Counted from the stretch's first letter, positions 43,873-54,044 are shown. The stretch is 64,000 nt of DNA from Candidatus Heimdallarchaeota archaeon (GCA_018238155.1 JABCTZ010000036.1:1-64000); one strand, 5' to 3'. A program made the numbers and translations. The notes: generated by a model from the sequence alone, not told the origin.

Positions 43873-44053
43873 CAGTTGAAAATTAACATAAATTTCGAGC
43901 GTTTTAAGGCTTTTTTTTGTCCGTAGAAAGCAAATTTTAGAAAATATTAAAGAAACATCATTTCTATTTTTTACATAGTTCTTTAGAAAAAAAAATAAAG
44001 TAGTACATATATTGTATTCAATGCTATATATCTAGGAGCAAAGAGATCCGATT
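43873..44053. other. Upstream region of the flavoprotein gene
   Basis: Very AT-rich, with long A and T runs and a TATA-like ACATATATTG near 44006. It probably holds the promoter of the 44054 gene; I see nothing else. Confidence 0.35.
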
Positions 44054-44947
44054 ATGACAACACGTATTGCTTGGGCAATTACAGGCGCAGGTTGCTGGTT
44101 AACAGAAAGTTTTGCCGTTCTAGGAAAGTTATTGAAAAAGGACGGGATTAAAATTGATTTATTCTTCAGTAAAGCTGGTAGAGAGGTTGCACAATGTTAT
44201 GGTGTGTTTGAGTCTCCAGTACCAATGAAAACACCATTTATTGACAAAATTCGTGAAATACCGAATTTTAATGAGGATATCTTTATGCCTAATTTTGTTG
44301 AAAAATTTCAATGGTTAGGTGCAAAGGATACTCGAGATCTTAAGAAAACTATGATAACGAAATCTCTAGAAGAAGAATTTGATTTTGAAGAAGCTTTTCG
44401 TGATGTTGTTTTTGAAATAGATGAAGGATCTAGTTTTCCAACAGCAGCAACAGCTTCTAATAATCGGTATGATGTAATAGTTATTTCCCCTGCAACAGGC
44501 AACACTGTGGCAAAAATTTCTCAAGGTATAGCGGATAATTTAGTTACAAATTTAGCTATAATGGGTAGTAAAAGTGAAAATACACCTGTAATTATCATTC
44601 CAACTGATTTCAAAGAAGGAATTTCAAAAAGCTATTTACCAATAATGCTTCATTCCGATACATGCAAAAAATGCTCGGAATGTTCTTCTCTTTGGGCTTG
44701 TAAACCAGGAGCTATCCGAAGAAAAAGGGGAAAAGTACAAATTCATCGTTTGAAATGTACCGGTTGTTTGGATTGTGTACGATATTGTCGACATGGTATC
44801 ATTACTTTTCTTGAAGAAATTGAAGTACATGTAAGGTCACGTGAGGTAGACGCAACAAACTTGCTCAAAAGCCAACGTGGTTTTAAAGTCTTGGGAACAC
44901 CAGAAGACGCTTACAATTATATCAGTAAGATGCTGAAAAAGAGCTAG
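44054..44947 (+). CDS. Archaeoflavoprotein/dihydromethanopterin reductase DmrB-like, with ferredoxin domain
   Basis: The 297-residue protein joins an FMN-binding flavoprotein domain (AWAITGAGCWLTES at the start, VISPATGNTVAKIS near 150) to a two-cluster ferredoxin module: CKKCSECSSLWACKPG near 205-220 and CTGCLDCVRYCRHG near 238-251. This is the architecture of archaeal DmrB, which reduces dihydromethanopterin to the tetrahydro form. The next gene is dihydropteroate synthase-like, which supports a pterin role. The first cluster motif is irregular, so one cluster may be missing or atypical. Confidence 0.82.
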   Translation: MTTRIAWAITGAGCWLTESFAVLGKLLKKDGIKIDLFFSKAGREVAQCYGVFESPVPMKTPFIDKIREIPNFNEDIFMPNFVEKFQWLGAKDTRDLKKTMITKSLEEEFDFEEAFRDVVFEIDEGSSFPTAATASNNRYDVIVISPATGNTVAKISQGIADNLVTNLAIMGSKSENTPVIIIPTDFKEGISKSYLPIMLHSDTCKKCSECSSLWACKPGAIRRKRGKVQIHRLKCTGCLDCVRYCRHGIITFLEEIEVHVRSREVDATNLLKSQRGFKVLGTPEDAYNYISKMLKKS

Positions 44948-44956
44948 CTTTTAGCA

Positions 44957-44977
44957 AACTCTCTTAATATGAGAGTT
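44957..44977 (+). promoter_or_regulatory. Perfect hairpin between flavoprotein and synthase genes
   Basis: AACTCTC (44957-44963) pairs with GAGAGTT (44971-44977), loop of 7. It lies between two co-directional genes 53-59 bases apart and lacks a T-run, so it is more likely an mRNA stability or attenuation element than a terminator. Confidence 0.35.
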
Positions 44978-45006
44978 AAATTACTTTATCTTGGAGCTGA
45001 GTGTTT

Positions 45007-46617
45007 ATGTTAAATTCAAAAAGAAAAAAAAACAATAAAATTCTTGCTTTAACTGGACGTTCTGCAGAAAAAATAGTCAGAAGTATCGTTCCATCAAATG
45101 TAACTGTTAAAGTATTGCCGATAGATGTTGCTGCTTTTATTAATAAGGATTTAATACTAAAAAATTTAACAAAAGAAGAAGCGCAAAAATATGATTTAAT
45201 TTTAACACCGGGTTTTGTTCAAGGAGATCTAGCTTCTTTACATACTTTACTTGGAGTGTCTGTTGTAAAAGGTCCAAGATATGCAAGTGATATCAAATTG
45301 GCAGTTACTGAACTGGATTTTGATGAGTTTTCCTCAAAATATTCCGCAGATAGATTTCTCAAAAAGAAAAAATATTCTCAAACCCGTCAAATTCTAAATG
45401 ATGGATTTAATAGACCGGTAAATGAAAAAATAGGTGAATTTATTCTCGGAGTTGGGAATACTTTTCCTATTGGGATAAATCGTCCACCTATTGTTATGAG
45501 TGAAATTATTGATGCACCAAAATTGACTATGGAGGAAGTGCTAACAAGAGCACAATTCTTCATCAATAGCGGAGCCAATGTGATTGATATTGGTGCAATA
45601 GCAAAAAACCCACAACCAGCAAAAATCAAAACGATAATTACTGAGCTCCAAAAATTGAAAAAAAGCAACAATATTATTTTGAGTATTGATACACTAAATG
45701 AAGAAGAAATTTTAGCCGCTGTTGATGCAAAAATAGATTTAATCTTAAGTATAGATCACGGAAATGTTAATCAGCTAATTGATAAAATACCTAAAGAAAC
45801 TGGGATTGTTTTTTTACCTACAAATGTAAAGGAAGGTTTCATGCCTAAAACATCTGAAGATCGAGTAAAATCTTTGATCAAGTTAAGGGATAAATTACGA
45901 GCTGCAGGTTATACAAAACTTTTCGCTGATCCAATAATTGAAATGCCAATATATCCCGGTTTTGCATCTTCTTTAGAAAGTTATATTCAATACAGAAAAA
46001 TAGATTCAACAACACCTATGATGACTTGTATAGGAAATGTTACTGAATTTATTGAAGCTGATCCCGTAGGAATAAATACTCTATTTGGATGTTTAGCAGT
46101 AGAATTAGGCATTCAATTGCTTCTAATGACTGACTTTAGTGTAAAATGTCGTGGAGGAACAAAAGAGATTGTGAAAGCAAGAGATTTAGCTTTTGCAGCT
46201 AAGAAGAGAAATTCTCCACCTATAGGTCATGGCGTTAACATACTCTTAGCAAAGAGTAGAACTGATTTTGAAATTGAGATACCTATAAACAAAGATTTGG
46301 AAATTATTGATCTAACAAGTGATGATGGAGCATTATATACAATGCATTATGACTTGGACCCAAAAGGTAGTTTTACAATTTGGATCAATAACCAAAAACA
46401 GAAGATATATGTTTCTCATTTAGATATTTCTTGTAAGAAACCTGATTTATTGTTAATATCTTCAGAAGCGAGAATGCTTTTTGAAGAAATTACTAAAAGA
46501 GGATTATTATCAAAAATGGATCATGCATTTTACCTTGGAAGAGAATTAGAACGAGCAGAAATCTGCCTCTATTTAGGGAAAACATACATCCAAAACGAAC
46601 AGGCATTTAAAGACTAA
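45007..46617 (+). CDS. Dihydropteroate synthase-like protein, methanopterin type
   Basis: About 536 residues. The N-terminal 150 residues form a separate domain (ILALTGRSAEKIVRSIVP). The middle is a TIM barrel related to dihydropteroate synthase (FINSGANVIDIGAIAKNPQPAK, SIDTLNEEEILAA), and a C-terminal domain follows. This is the long archaeal form found in methanopterin-making organisms beside, not instead of, ordinary synthase. Many of the catalytic loops differ from the 26-kb enzyme, so it may act on a different pterin. GTG 45001 is also in frame; ATG 45007 has GGAG about 12 bases before. Confidence 0.8.
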   Translation: MLNSKRKKNNKILALTGRSAEKIVRSIVPSNVTVKVLPIDVAAFINKDLILKNLTKEEAQKYDLILTPGFVQGDLASLHTLLGVSVVKGPRYASDIKLAVTELDFDEFSSKYSADRFLKKKKYSQTRQILNDGFNRPVNEKIGEFILGVGNTFPIGINRPPIVMSEIIDAPKLTMEEVLTRAQFFINSGANVIDIGAIAKNPQPAKIKTIITELQKLKKSNNIILSIDTLNEEEILAAVDAKIDLILSIDHGNVNQLIDKIPKETGIVFLPTNVKEGFMPKTSEDRVKSLIKLRDKLRAAGYTKLFADPIIEMPIYPGFASSLESYIQYRKIDSTTPMMTCIGNVTEFIEADPVGINTLFGCLAVELGIQLLLMTDFSVKCRGGTKEIVKARDLAFAAKKRNSPPIGHGVNILLAKSRTDFEIEIPINKDLEIIDLTSDDGALYTMHYDLDPKGSFTIWINNQKQKIYVSHLDISCKKPDLLLISSEARMLFEEITKRGLLSKMDHAFYLGRELERAEICLYLGKTYIQNEQAFKD

Positions 46618-46743
46618 AAGTATTACAAATATGGGTTATTAAACGGAGGGCAAATTTTTCAAAATATGAGCAATTCTTAATAAGCTGATGTTCAATTGAT
46701 TAAGCGGTTAGGAAAGAAAACCAGAAATTAGAGGTTATTTAGA

Positions 46744-47139
46744 ATGAAGTTAGATGAGAATGCAAAATATGCTCAATCACATGAGTGGATTAGAAAAGAA
46801 AGCGATGATGTTTTCGTAGTAGGCATTTCTGATTTTGCTCAAAGCTCAATGAAAGATATCGTATTTGTTGAATTGCCATCAGAAGGAACAACTTTTAAGA
46901 AAGGCGATAAAGCTTGTGACCTTGAGTCTGTGAAATCGGTAGAAGAAATAAAATCTCCAATTGCTGGAGAAGTGACCGCTGTAAATAGTACTCTAGAAGA
47001 TTCTGCTGAGCCAATTAATGATGATCCTTATGGTGAGGGTTGGTTCTTTAAAATAAAAGCATCAAACCCAGCTGAATTTGATGAATTATTATCTCCGGAA
47101 GATTATCGGAAATTCGTTGATTCATTAGGTAAAAAATAA
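46744..47139 (+). CDS. gcvH: Glycine cleavage system H protein
   Basis: The 131-residue protein is the lipoyl carrier of the glycine cleavage complex. The lipoylated lysine is in ESVKSVEEIKSP, at about residue 64, with HEWIRKESDDVFVVGISDFAQ before it. It carries the aminomethyl group between the P and T proteins. It is 8 bases ahead of gcvPA and is read in the same direction. GAGGTT precedes the ATG. No T protein gene lies in this window, and a lipoate ligase is not seen either. Confidence 0.95.
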   Translation: MKLDENAKYAQSHEWIRKESDDVFVVGISDFAQSSMKDIVFVELPSEGTTFKKGDKACDLESVKSVEEIKSPIAGEVTAVNSTLEDSAEPINDDPYGEGWFFKIKASNPAEFDELLSPEDYRKFVDSLGKK

Positions 47140-47147
47140 TAATTATT

Positions 47148-48548
47148 ATGGAGTCTGATCTTTTCATGAGCGAAAAAAATGAAGGGTCAGCTAACGAGAA
47201 ACAAAAACAAATGGAATCGTACCTTGGTATCAAGGATATTGCCGAACTATACAAGGACATTCCATCTTCAGTTCTTTTCAAACGTCCTTTAGAAATTGCC
47301 GGACCAATGTCTGAACGTGACTTGTCAATTTATATTGACAATGTTCTAACAATGAACAAAAAAGTTATTCCATTTTTGGGCGGAGGTGCACAAAACCACT
47401 TCATCCCTGCTTTAGTTCAAGAAGTAATAAGCAAACCAGAGCTTCAAAATGCTTACACTCCTTATCAACCTGAAGTATCACAAGGAATGCTACAAGGTAT
47501 TTTTGAATATCAAAGTTTGGTTAGTGAATTAACAAATCTTAACGTTACTAATGCATCAATGTACGATTGGGCTACTGCTATTGCAGAAGCATTACTAATG
47601 TCAGTTAGATTGTTAAAAAAGAGAAAAAAAGTACTAATCACTGCGAGTGTTCATCCTGATAGATTATCTGTCATTAAAAATTATCTAGATGGACCAAAAA
47701 TCACCTATGAGTTTGTTCAGATAAATGAAAAGACTGGTCAAGTAGATTTAGCTGACCTCAAAGAAAAATTAACAGAAGATGTTGCTGCCTTTTATTTTGA
47801 AAATCCAAACTGTTTTGGAGTAATTGAAAGTAAGGCTGAAGAAATTTGTAATATGATTCATGCTGTCGATGCAATAGCAATTGCTGGAGTAGATCCAATT
47901 TCATTGGGCATTTTGAAACCTCCTGGAGATTACGGTGTTGATATCGCTGTAGGAGAAGGGCAAGGTTTAGGTATTCCTGTGAGCTTCGGTGGACCTCATT
48001 TTGGTTTCTTCTCAATCAATTATGATAGGAAAACCATTAGACAAATGCCTGGAAGATTGGTCGGAATGACTAAAACCCAAGATGGTACTCAAAGGGCTTT
48101 TGTTCTAACACTTTCAACTCGAGAACAACACATCAGAAGGGAAAAAGCAACAAGTAATATTTGTACAAATCAATCAATTCTAGCATTTGGTGCAGGAGTG
48201 TATCTTTCACTTCTAGGTCCAGAAGGAATAAAATGTACAGCAGAATATTGCTTGACTGCAGCAAAATATCTCTCGAGCAAAATAAACGAACTCAAGAATT
48301 TTGAATCACCTATCTTTACAGGATCACATTATAATGAATTCACCGTGAGATTAAAGAAAGGAAAGATGGCTGAAGTGCAGAAAATGCTCGTAGACAAAGG
48401 TTTTGTTGGAGGATTTTCGTTAGTTGAATGCCACCCAGAATTCGGAGAGACAGCAACCTATTGTGTAACAGAAATGCACACAATGGATGATATTAACAAT
48501 CTTTTAGCAGTACTAGAAGAAATTGACAAGAAACTCGGAGGAAAATAA
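47148..48548 (+). CDS. gcvPA: Glycine dehydrogenase (decarboxylating) subunit 1
   Basis: The 466-residue protein is the N-terminal half of the P protein, split as in archaea and Gram-positive bacteria. Landmarks are LGGGAQNHFIPA and YTPYQPEVSQGMLQGIFEYQ (near 95-120), and FVLTLSTREQHIRREKATSNIC. It pairs with GcvPB to decarboxylate glycine. M1 is ATG 47148, with ATG 47166 as an alternative. The next gene begins one base after the stop. Confidence 0.95.
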   Translation: MESDLFMSEKNEGSANEKQKQMESYLGIKDIAELYKDIPSSVLFKRPLEIAGPMSERDLSIYIDNVLTMNKKVIPFLGGGAQNHFIPALVQEVISKPELQNAYTPYQPEVSQGMLQGIFEYQSLVSELTNLNVTNASMYDWATAIAEALLMSVRLLKKRKKVLITASVHPDRLSVIKNYLDGPKITYEFVQINEKTGQVDLADLKEKLTEDVAAFYFENPNCFGVIESKAEEICNMIHAVDAIAIAGVDPISLGILKPPGDYGVDIAVGEGQGLGIPVSFGGPHFGFFSINYDRKTIRQMPGRLVGMTKTQDGTQRAFVLTLSTREQHIRREKATSNICTNQSILAFGAGVYLSLLGPEGIKCTAEYCLTAAKYLSSKINELKNFESPIFTGSHYNEFTVRLKKGKMAEVQKMLVDKGFVGGFSLVECHPEFGETATYCVTEMHTMDDINNLLAVLEEIDKKLGGK

Positions 48549-48549
48549 T

Positions 48550-50076
48550 ATGGCCAAACAAGCGAAATACGATGAACCTCTAGTTTTTGAGATAGAGACA
48601 ACGAAATATGCAAAATATCATCCTCCCAAAATACCTGTTGAAATAACAAAAACAGTTGGAAATGTTTCAGAATTAATTCCCAAAGAAATGCAAAGAGAAG
48701 CATTACCCAATCTACCGAGTTTGGCAGAGTTTCAACTCTCAAGACATTATACACACCTTGCACAAATGACTTTTTCAGTAGATAGTGGATTCTATCCACT
48801 AGGCAGTTGTACAATGAAATATAATCCAAAAATAAATGATGTTATTTCTTGTGATAAGCGCATCGCTGAATCACATCCTTATCAACCTGATGAAACTGTT
48901 CAAGGAAATATCCGTATTCTTTGTGAAACAGATCAGATGCTCTCTGAATTAGCTGGTATGGTTAGAACAACTCTTCAACCTTCTGCAGGAGCACATGGTG
49001 AATTAACAGGAATACTGGTTATTCGTGCTTATCATGAAGATCATGGTGAAGGAGAGCAAAGAACTGAAGTAATAGTTCCAGATTCTGCTCATGGTACAAA
49101 TCCAGCTACAGCAGCAATGGCAGGGTATCGAACTGTAGTCATCCAATCAAAAGAAAATGGCTTGGTTGACCTTGAAGCATTAAAAAGTGCTGTCAGTGAA
49201 AAAACTGCCGCGCTAATGCTTACAAATCCAAACACTCTAGGGTTATTCGAAGAAGAAATTCTTGAAATTGCTAAAGTAGTTCATGATGTTGGTGGATTGC
49301 TCTATTATGATGGTGCAAATTTCAATGCAATAATGGGTATTTGTAGACCTGGTGATATGGGTTTTGATGTTATTCATTTTAATGTTCATAAAACCCTGTC
49401 AACCCCTCACGGCGGAGGAGGACCAGGTTCGGGTCCAGTTGGTGTTGTTGAGAAATTGGTTCCATATTTACCTAAACCAATGCCTGAATATGATACGAAA
49501 AATAACCACTATTACTTAAATCATGACTTGCCAAAATCGATTGGAAAGATTCGTGGATTCTGGGGTAATTTCAGTGTTCTTGTTAGAGCTTATGTCTATA
49601 TGCTGTCCTTAGGCGGAAATGGTTTGAAAATAGCTTCAGAACAAGCTGTTTTAAATGCAAATTATTTGAAAAAGAAAATTCTAGTGCTAAAAGGATGGAC
49701 TCTACCATTCTCTACAGAAACTCCAAGAAAACATGAATTTGTTTTAAGTGGAGAAGATTTGCATAACGAAACAGGTATAAGCACTTTAGATGTTGCCAAA
49801 AGATTACTTGATTTGGGTTATCATGCACCAACAGTCTATTTTCCATTAATTGTTCATGAAGCTTTGATGATAGAACCTACTGAAACAGAATCTAAAGAAA
49901 CTCTTGATGAATTTACAGAAGCAATGAAACAAATTCTCACAGAAGCACGCGAAAATCCTGAAATAATTAAAAATGCTCCTCAGTTAACACCTATCTCTCG
50001 AGTGGATGAAGTATTAGCTGCAAAAGAGCCGATTCTTACATGGCAAATGTTCAAAGAAAAACAAATGGAGAAGTAA
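48550..50076 (+). CDS. gcvPB: Glycine dehydrogenase (decarboxylating) subunit 2
   Basis: About 508 residues from ATG 48550, which has GGAGG 8 bases before and starts one base after the gcvPA stop, so translation is coupled. The PLP lysine is in HFNVHKTLSTPHGGGGPG near residue 282. LGSCTMKYNP and PDSAHGTNPATAA are further family signatures. With GcvPA and lipoyl-GcvH it releases CO2 from glycine and passes the methylene unit to a C1 carrier. Confidence 0.95.
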   Translation: MAKQAKYDEPLVFEIETTKYAKYHPPKIPVEITKTVGNVSELIPKEMQREALPNLPSLAEFQLSRHYTHLAQMTFSVDSGFYPLGSCTMKYNPKINDVISCDKRIAESHPYQPDETVQGNIRILCETDQMLSELAGMVRTTLQPSAGAHGELTGILVIRAYHEDHGEGEQRTEVIVPDSAHGTNPATAAMAGYRTVVIQSKENGLVDLEALKSAVSEKTAALMLTNPNTLGLFEEEILEIAKVVHDVGGLLYYDGANFNAIMGICRPGDMGFDVIHFNVHKTLSTPHGGGGPGSGPVGVVEKLVPYLPKPMPEYDTKNNHYYLNHDLPKSIGKIRGFWGNFSVLVRAYVYMLSLGGNGLKIASEQAVLNANYLKKKILVLKGWTLPFSTETPRKHEFVLSGEDLHNETGISTLDVAKRLLDLGYHAPTVYFPLIVHEALMIEPTETESKETLDEFTEAMKQILTEARENPEIIKNAPQLTPISRVDEVLAAKEPILTWQMFKEKQMEK

Positions 50077-50100
50077 AAGACTTCTCACTAACTCTTTTTT

Positions 50101-51264
50101 TTACTTTTCGATTCTCATTAAGATATCTTCATGATAGCTCGTTACTACTCTAATAAATCCATGAAGTTCTTTATCTAATTCAATATCTCCCGTATCCACT
50201 CGAAGACGTTCTGTCTTTTCAAGTTTAGAAACTGTAGCAATTAGAATAATATTCTTTTTTCCAATCTTTCTAATAACTGCCGGAGAAAATTGTTGATTTC
50301 CACGTCCAAAAATAAAACCTTGATTACCAATAACTGTGATAATTATTTTTGAATTTGAATACTGTTTCAGTAAATCCAATAATTGCTTTTCATTTAGATC
50401 CATTGCAATTAGTTTTCTATTAAAGATTGCATCAATTCCTAGGAGAGTTTTTTCTAATTTAAGATAATCAGCTACAACTTTGCATGTTGTTCCTGATCCC
50501 AATAGATAGAGAGTATCTCTATCCATATCATCTGATACTCTTTCAGCAATAACTCTTTGATCATGCTTTTCATCAAAGGTGGATGCAGAAGCCATTTTTC
50601 CTCCCTGAAAAGAAGCTGTAAGATAAGGTATCTTTACCATGCCTTTCAACTCCGCGCTTACTCTACCTGCTCGGAATGCTTCTTCATCAATGTCCATTAC
50701 TTCCATCTCTGTTAGATTTAATTGTCCACTATGAAATTGTTTGAAAATTTCACCTGCAATTTCCGGGCTTAAAGCAAAACAGGCACTGTGCATTTTAACT
50801 CCACTTGGTACTGCTAATACCGGAATTTTATCTTCTATTGCTTCAAAAACATCACATGCAGTTCCGTCTCCACCAATGAAGATCAATAGATCAGCATTTT
50901 TTTCAAGAATGAGTCTAGCTGCTTTTTTAGTGTCTTCTCGAGATGGTTTTTTATTGCTAGTTTTTCCAATAATTGAATAATTAAATCCCATTTCTGCTAG
51001 AACAGCTTCGCCCATTTCATCATTAAAACAAAGAAAGGATGTGGTATCTTTCAAATTTCCAATTGATTTAAGAAACCGCATTGCACGCTCATTTGATACT
51101 TTCTTACCTTCCCCGTCCTCAATTTTTGCCCAAATAGCTTCTACATCATCGCTACCTTTGAAGCCTATTCGACCACCAACTCCTGCAATTGGATTGATAA
51201 TTAATCCGACCAATAAATTCTCTCTCTCAGGAGCTGCTGTTGTACTAATATTTGTTGGATTCAT
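50101..51264 (-). CDS. ATP-NAD kinase-like protein (COG3199)
   Basis: The 387-residue protein has the NAD kinase/diacylglycerol kinase fold with GGDGT in LLIFIGGDGTACD near residue 132 and NPIAGVGGRIGFKG near the start, the pattern of the COG3199 family. It probably phosphorylates NAD using ATP or polyphosphate, or a related diphosphate. Long relatives carry a C-terminal domain as here. It converges with gcvPB and is divergent from the peptidase gene. Confidence 0.82.
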   Translation of the reverse strand: MNPTNISTTAAPERENLLVGLIINPIAGVGGRIGFKGSDDVEAIWAKIEDGEGKKVSNERAMRFLKSIGNLKDTTSFLCFNDEMGEAVLAEMGFNYSIIGKTSNKKPSREDTKKAARLILEKNADLLIFIGGDGTACDVFEAIEDKIPVLAVPSGVKMHSACFALSPEIAGEIFKQFHSGQLNLTEMEVMDIDEEAFRAGRVSAELKGMVKIPYLTASFQGGKMASASTFDEKHDQRVIAERVSDDMDRDTLYLLGSGTTCKVVADYLKLEKTLLGIDAIFNRKLIAMDLNEKQLLDLLKQYSNSKIIITVIGNQGFIFGRGNQQFSPAVIRKIGKKNIILIATVSKLEKTERLRVDTGDIELDKELHGFIRVVTSYHEDILMRIEK

Positions 51265-51449
51265 TGATTTCTCACTTTCACTCAGTAATGTCTTTCTTTC
51301 TTCAATTAATTGTTAGGGATAGAAAATAATCTATCAATTATATTTGCTTCTACATTTTCTTTATAATATATAAGTAAAGAAGTACAAATATAACACGAAA
51401 AAGTAATAAAACTCAATAACAATCTCTTATTGAAATATAGGTGAGAAAT

Positions 51450-53489
51450 GTGGAGTTTCCTAAAACAAAACGTGAAGATATTATTGAAACAATTCATGGT
51501 GTAGAAGTTCACGACCCATATCGTTGGCTTGAAGATTTTAACAACATTAATGTACAAAAGTGGTTGGATGAGCAACATAATTTAACAAAGAATGTGTTGA
51601 AAGCAATTCCTAATAGAGATGTTGCATTAAAACGAATGACAGAACTGTTTTCTTTAGGAGCAATTTCAATTCCAATCAAACATAAAGAGAGTACCTTCTT
51701 CTTTAAGAGAACTACAGAGAAACATTCCATTTTGTATTATCAGGGTAAGGAAAAAAAAACTAGTGTACTAATTGATCCAAATGAACTTAGTAAGAAAAAT
51801 CCTATTGCTTTAGATTGGTATTATGTTTCACCTGAAATAAAATATCTTGTCTATGGTCTATCAGAAAATGGCGATGAATGGAGTTTATTACAAATAAAAA
51901 ATATTGACACCGGTGAAATATTAGAGGACAAAATTCCAAGAACGCGCCACTGTAGTTTAGCTTGGTTACCTGATGAGTCTGGTTTTTACTATACTAGATT
52001 CCCTCAAGTAGGCTCTGTACCAGAAGGTCAAGAGCATTACAATTGTAAAGTCTATTTTCACAAGATAGGCACAAATTGGAAAGATGATAAAATAATATTT
52101 GGTGAGGGACGCGCTGCAACAAATCACTATACTGTCCAAATATCAAAAGATGCCGAATATCTCATAATTGCAATTCAAAAGTATACTAAAAATGATTTGT
52201 TTCTTCTAAATTTGGAAACTAAGGAACTTGTAGACATTATTGTAAATCAAGATTGTCTATCAATGGTGAAGGTAATAGATGATGAACTATGGATTTTAAC
52301 TAACAGAAATGCTCCAAGAAAAGCACTATATAAAACAACTTTCGAAAGACCTACATTTGAGGATTGGGAATTAATTATACCTGAAAGTGACAATATTATC
52401 TCTCAATTTCTTATCTCTAAAGAGAAAATCTATCTTTTAGTAATGAAAAATGCCTATGATCATATTGTGCTCCATAATCATCAAGGACGATATTTGAAAA
52501 CATTAGATTTACCAAAATATGCTTCTATTACTGGATTGGCTAGAAACCAAGAGAAGACAAAGAATGTTTCTGAATTTTTTGTTATGGTTACTTCTTTCTT
52601 ACAACCCAGATCGATTTATTCCTATAATCTTTCACAAGAAGAAATAACTCTATATGATGAGATAAAACCACCTGTAAATCCTGAAGATTATATCGTCAAC
52701 CAAGTTTGGTATAAATCAAAAGATGGTACTAAAGTTTCAATGTTTATTGTTCATAAGAAAGGTTTGAAATTTGATGGAAATAATCCAACATTGTTGTGTG
52801 GTTATGGTGGTTTTAACATTGCTTTGAAACCTCCCTATATTAAAGAATCAAGATTCTATTGGTTGGAGCGAGGTGGTGTAATTGCTATTGCAAATCTTCG
52901 AGGTGGTTCTGAATATGGAGAAGAATGGCACAAAGGTGGTATGCTGAAGAATAAGCAAAATGTATTTGATGATTTCATTTATGCCGGTCAATGGTTAATT
53001 GAAAACAAATATGCCTCTAATAAAACACTAGCTATTTTTGGAAGAAGTAATGGTGGATTATTGACTGGTGCAGCAGTAACTCAAAGACCAGATTTATTTA
53101 GTGCTGTATATATTGGAGTGCCATTACTCGATATGATTCGATATCAACTTTTTAGCATAGCAAGATACTGGATCCCTGAATATGGTTCTTCAGAAGATCC
53201 GGAACAATTCAAATTCATTTACAAATATTCTCCATATCACAACGTCAAAAAAGGAACAAAATATCCGGCAACATATCTAGTAGCTGCTGCATCTGATAGT
53301 AGAGTTGATGTCAATCATGCAATGAAAATGACTGGATATATGCAGTGGGCAAATGCATCAAAAGAACCAATTCTGTTGTTTGTTGAAAGACAAGCAGGAC
53401 ATGGAATAGGAAAACCCATTGACAAAGTTGCAGAAGCGGAAGCAAATAAATTCACTTTTCTTGGGTGGAAAACAGGAATGAAATTATAA
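51450..53489 (+). CDS. Prolyl oligopeptidase (family S9A)
   Basis: About 679 residues from GTG 51450, which follows GGTGAG at 4 bases; GTG 51441 is also in frame. An N-terminal seven-bladed propeller (about 70-400) covers the hydrolase domain. The catalytic serine is in FGRSNGG near 535, aspartate in ASDSRVD near 618 and histidine in RQAGHGIG near 653. GGSEYGEEWHKGGM is a strong S9A mark. It cleaves proline-containing peptides in the cytoplasm. There is no signal peptide. Confidence 0.93.
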   Translation: MEFPKTKREDIIETIHGVEVHDPYRWLEDFNNINVQKWLDEQHNLTKNVLKAIPNRDVALKRMTELFSLGAISIPIKHKESTFFFKRTTEKHSILYYQGKEKKTSVLIDPNELSKKNPIALDWYYVSPEIKYLVYGLSENGDEWSLLQIKNIDTGEILEDKIPRTRHCSLAWLPDESGFYYTRFPQVGSVPEGQEHYNCKVYFHKIGTNWKDDKIIFGEGRAATNHYTVQISKDAEYLIIAIQKYTKNDLFLLNLETKELVDIIVNQDCLSMVKVIDDELWILTNRNAPRKALYKTTFERPTFEDWELIIPESDNIISQFLISKEKIYLLVMKNAYDHIVLHNHQGRYLKTLDLPKYASITGLARNQEKTKNVSEFFVMVTSFLQPRSIYSYNLSQEEITLYDEIKPPVNPEDYIVNQVWYKSKDGTKVSMFIVHKKGLKFDGNNPTLLCGYGGFNIALKPPYIKESRFYWLERGGVIAIANLRGGSEYGEEWHKGGMLKNKQNVFDDFIYAGQWLIENKYASNKTLAIFGRSNGGLLTGAAVTQRPDLFSAVYIGVPLLDMIRYQLFSIARYWIPEYGSSEDPEQFKFIYKYSPYHNVKKGTKYPATYLVAAASDSRVDVNHAMKMTGYMQWANASKEPILLFVERQAGHGIGKPIDKVAEAEANKFTFLGWKTGMKL

Positions 53490-53521
53490 TCAAAGGAATG
53501 CTCTAATATAAGGTGATTTTT

Positions 53522-54028
53522 ATGAAGATATATTTAGAACAAGGGGATATCACAAATATTCAAGCTGATGCTATTGTAAATGCAGCAAATAATGAATTGT
53601 GGATGGGTGCAGGGGTTGCAGGAGCCATTAAAAGAAAAGGGGGGATAGAAATAGAAAAAGATGCAATGAGCAAAGGACCGATAGAACATGGTGAAGCTAT
53701 AGAATCAATTGCTGGCAAATTGAATGCTAAATATGTTATACACGCTGCTGGTATGAGAAGTGATGGTTTCATCAGCAAAGAAAGCTTATCTAAATCAGTT
53801 GAAAACAGCTTATTTATTGCAGAAAAATTGCAATTACAATCGATTGCTTTTCCAGCTATTGGTACGGGCGTTGCAGGATTCCCACCAGAAGAATGTGCAA
53901 AAATAATGTTAGATGTATTGAGAAATTTCAAATATACAAAGCTGGAAAAAGTAATTCTTGTGTTGTATAGCAATGAAATGTATTCGCTCTTTCTAAAAGT
54001 TGCAGAAAACAAAGAAATTGAATTGTAA
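53522..54028 (+). CDS. Macro-domain ADP-ribose hydrolase
   Basis: About 168 residues, one macro domain. ADP-ribose contacts are visible in DAIVNAANNELWMGAGVAGAI and GTGVAGFPPEE. Such proteins remove ADP-ribose from proteins or hydrolyse O-acetyl-ADP-ribose. GGTGA 6-10 bases before ATG 53522 favours that start over TTG 53513. It follows the peptidase by 32 bases on the same strand, perhaps as part of one transcript. Confidence 0.9.
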   Translation: MKIYLEQGDITNIQADAIVNAANNELWMGAGVAGAIKRKGGIEIEKDAMSKGPIEHGEAIESIAGKLNAKYVIHAAGMRSDGFISKESLSKSVENSLFIAEKLQLQSIAFPAIGTGVAGFPPEECAKIMLDVLRNFKYTKLEKVILVLYSNEMYSLFLKVAENKEIEL

Positions 54029-54044
54029 CGTTGGGTTACAATTC

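Noticed and set aside
46640..46674. GGAGGG followed by a very short frame before gcvH
   Set aside because: The only ATG frame has four codons and the spacing from the ribosome-site sequence is long; a leader peptide is possible but unsupported.
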